Assembly: GCA_028023455.1 (NCBI GenBank)
Contig: JAQFVV010012537.1
Span: forward strand, 1,366,001 to 1,430,000
Length of the DNA: 64,000 nucleotides
Direction of reading: 5' to 3'
From: Epiperipatus broadwayi
Taxonomy: Eukaryota > Onychophora > Udeonychophora > Euonychophora > Peripatidae
The stretch's first letter is position 1; each line of letters begins with the position of its first letter. Below are positions 63,901-64,000 of this stretch, in pieces. A program made the translations under genes and the position numbers. Under the pieces are notes generated by a model. The model worked only from the letters and a program-made list of their open reading frames with translations. It searched no databases and had not been told where the DNA came from.

Positions 63901-64000
63901 AAGTTTTATGATGAATAAACTTCTATTCATTTTATACTAGTACAATATATATGTATGCATTGTGTAATAACATTTTATATTTGCTCAAAAAAGCAATAAA
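60950..64000. other. AT-rich non-coding stretch
   Basis: No gene supported. Contains an (AATA)n microsatellite at about 61738-61768 and a ~60-bp diverged tandem repeat (63746-63805, 63806-63862; AGATTTT...CCAA...TGTAATA...TAAATTAA). Confidence 0.45.

Overview
The window is animal nuclear DNA, roughly three-quarters A+T by eye. It is gene-poor and full of old transposable elements. The only host gene I can support lies on the minus strand. Three exons (47528-47650, 38014-38139, 15527-15649), each one complete six-cysteine calcium-binding EGF module, have AG/GT splice borders and phase-1 introns at both ends. They join in frame into three tandem fibrillin-type modules. The introns between them are 9.4 kb and 22.4 kb, and nearly everything else here is intron or flank carrying mobile elements. 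The intron sizes, cbEGF exons, and Penelope-like, hAT, L1/Tx1-like, Jockey/CR1-like and RTE-like elements indicate a metazoan, probably an AT-rich invertebrate. I cannot name the species.

Layout. 1-2.6 kb: AT-rich DNA holding a 935-bp TA-flanked MITE. 2.6-8.2 kb: a tRNA-derived SINE, a broken L1/Tx1-like LINE and its microsatellite tail. 8.2-11.0 kb: a broken minus-strand Jockey/CR1-like LINE between two microsatellites. 11.0-13.0 kb: a ~2-kb LTR-like repeat. 14.9-15.2 kb: an RTE-like 3' end. 15.5 kb: the last visible exon. 16.0 kb: a second SINE. 17.9-18.5 kb: an inverted-repeat element. 19.5-29.5 kb: a nest of Penelope-like elements (PLEs) cut by a 3.1-kb hAT with an exact 8-bp target duplication and by a second 2-kb LTR-like repeat. 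31-34.6 kb: GC-richer hairpin-bearing repeat sequence. 34.7-35.8 kb: a large palindrome of 336-bp units flanked by a 13-bp direct repeat. 38.0 and 47.5 kb: the other two exons. 42-46.3 kb: a cluster of palindromic elements, two with hammerhead-type cores. 54 kb: another palindrome. 57.2-59.9 kb: a PLE with an unbroken 628-aa reverse transcriptase/GIY-YIG ORF and a hammerhead core on its 3' side. 60-64 kb: AT-rich with degenerate repeats.

The most interesting theme is a group of short inverted-repeat elements that look like non-autonomous relatives of PLEs. They have long target duplications (10-17 bp). Several carry a CUGANGA...GAAA hammerhead core, in one case on both strands of a 284-bp element. 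A PLE terminal repeat also contains consensus tRNA-type A and B boxes. Hammerheads in PLE terminal repeats are established knowledge. The inverted mini-elements, the second diverged hammerhead family and the tRNA-like module are the parts worth checking.
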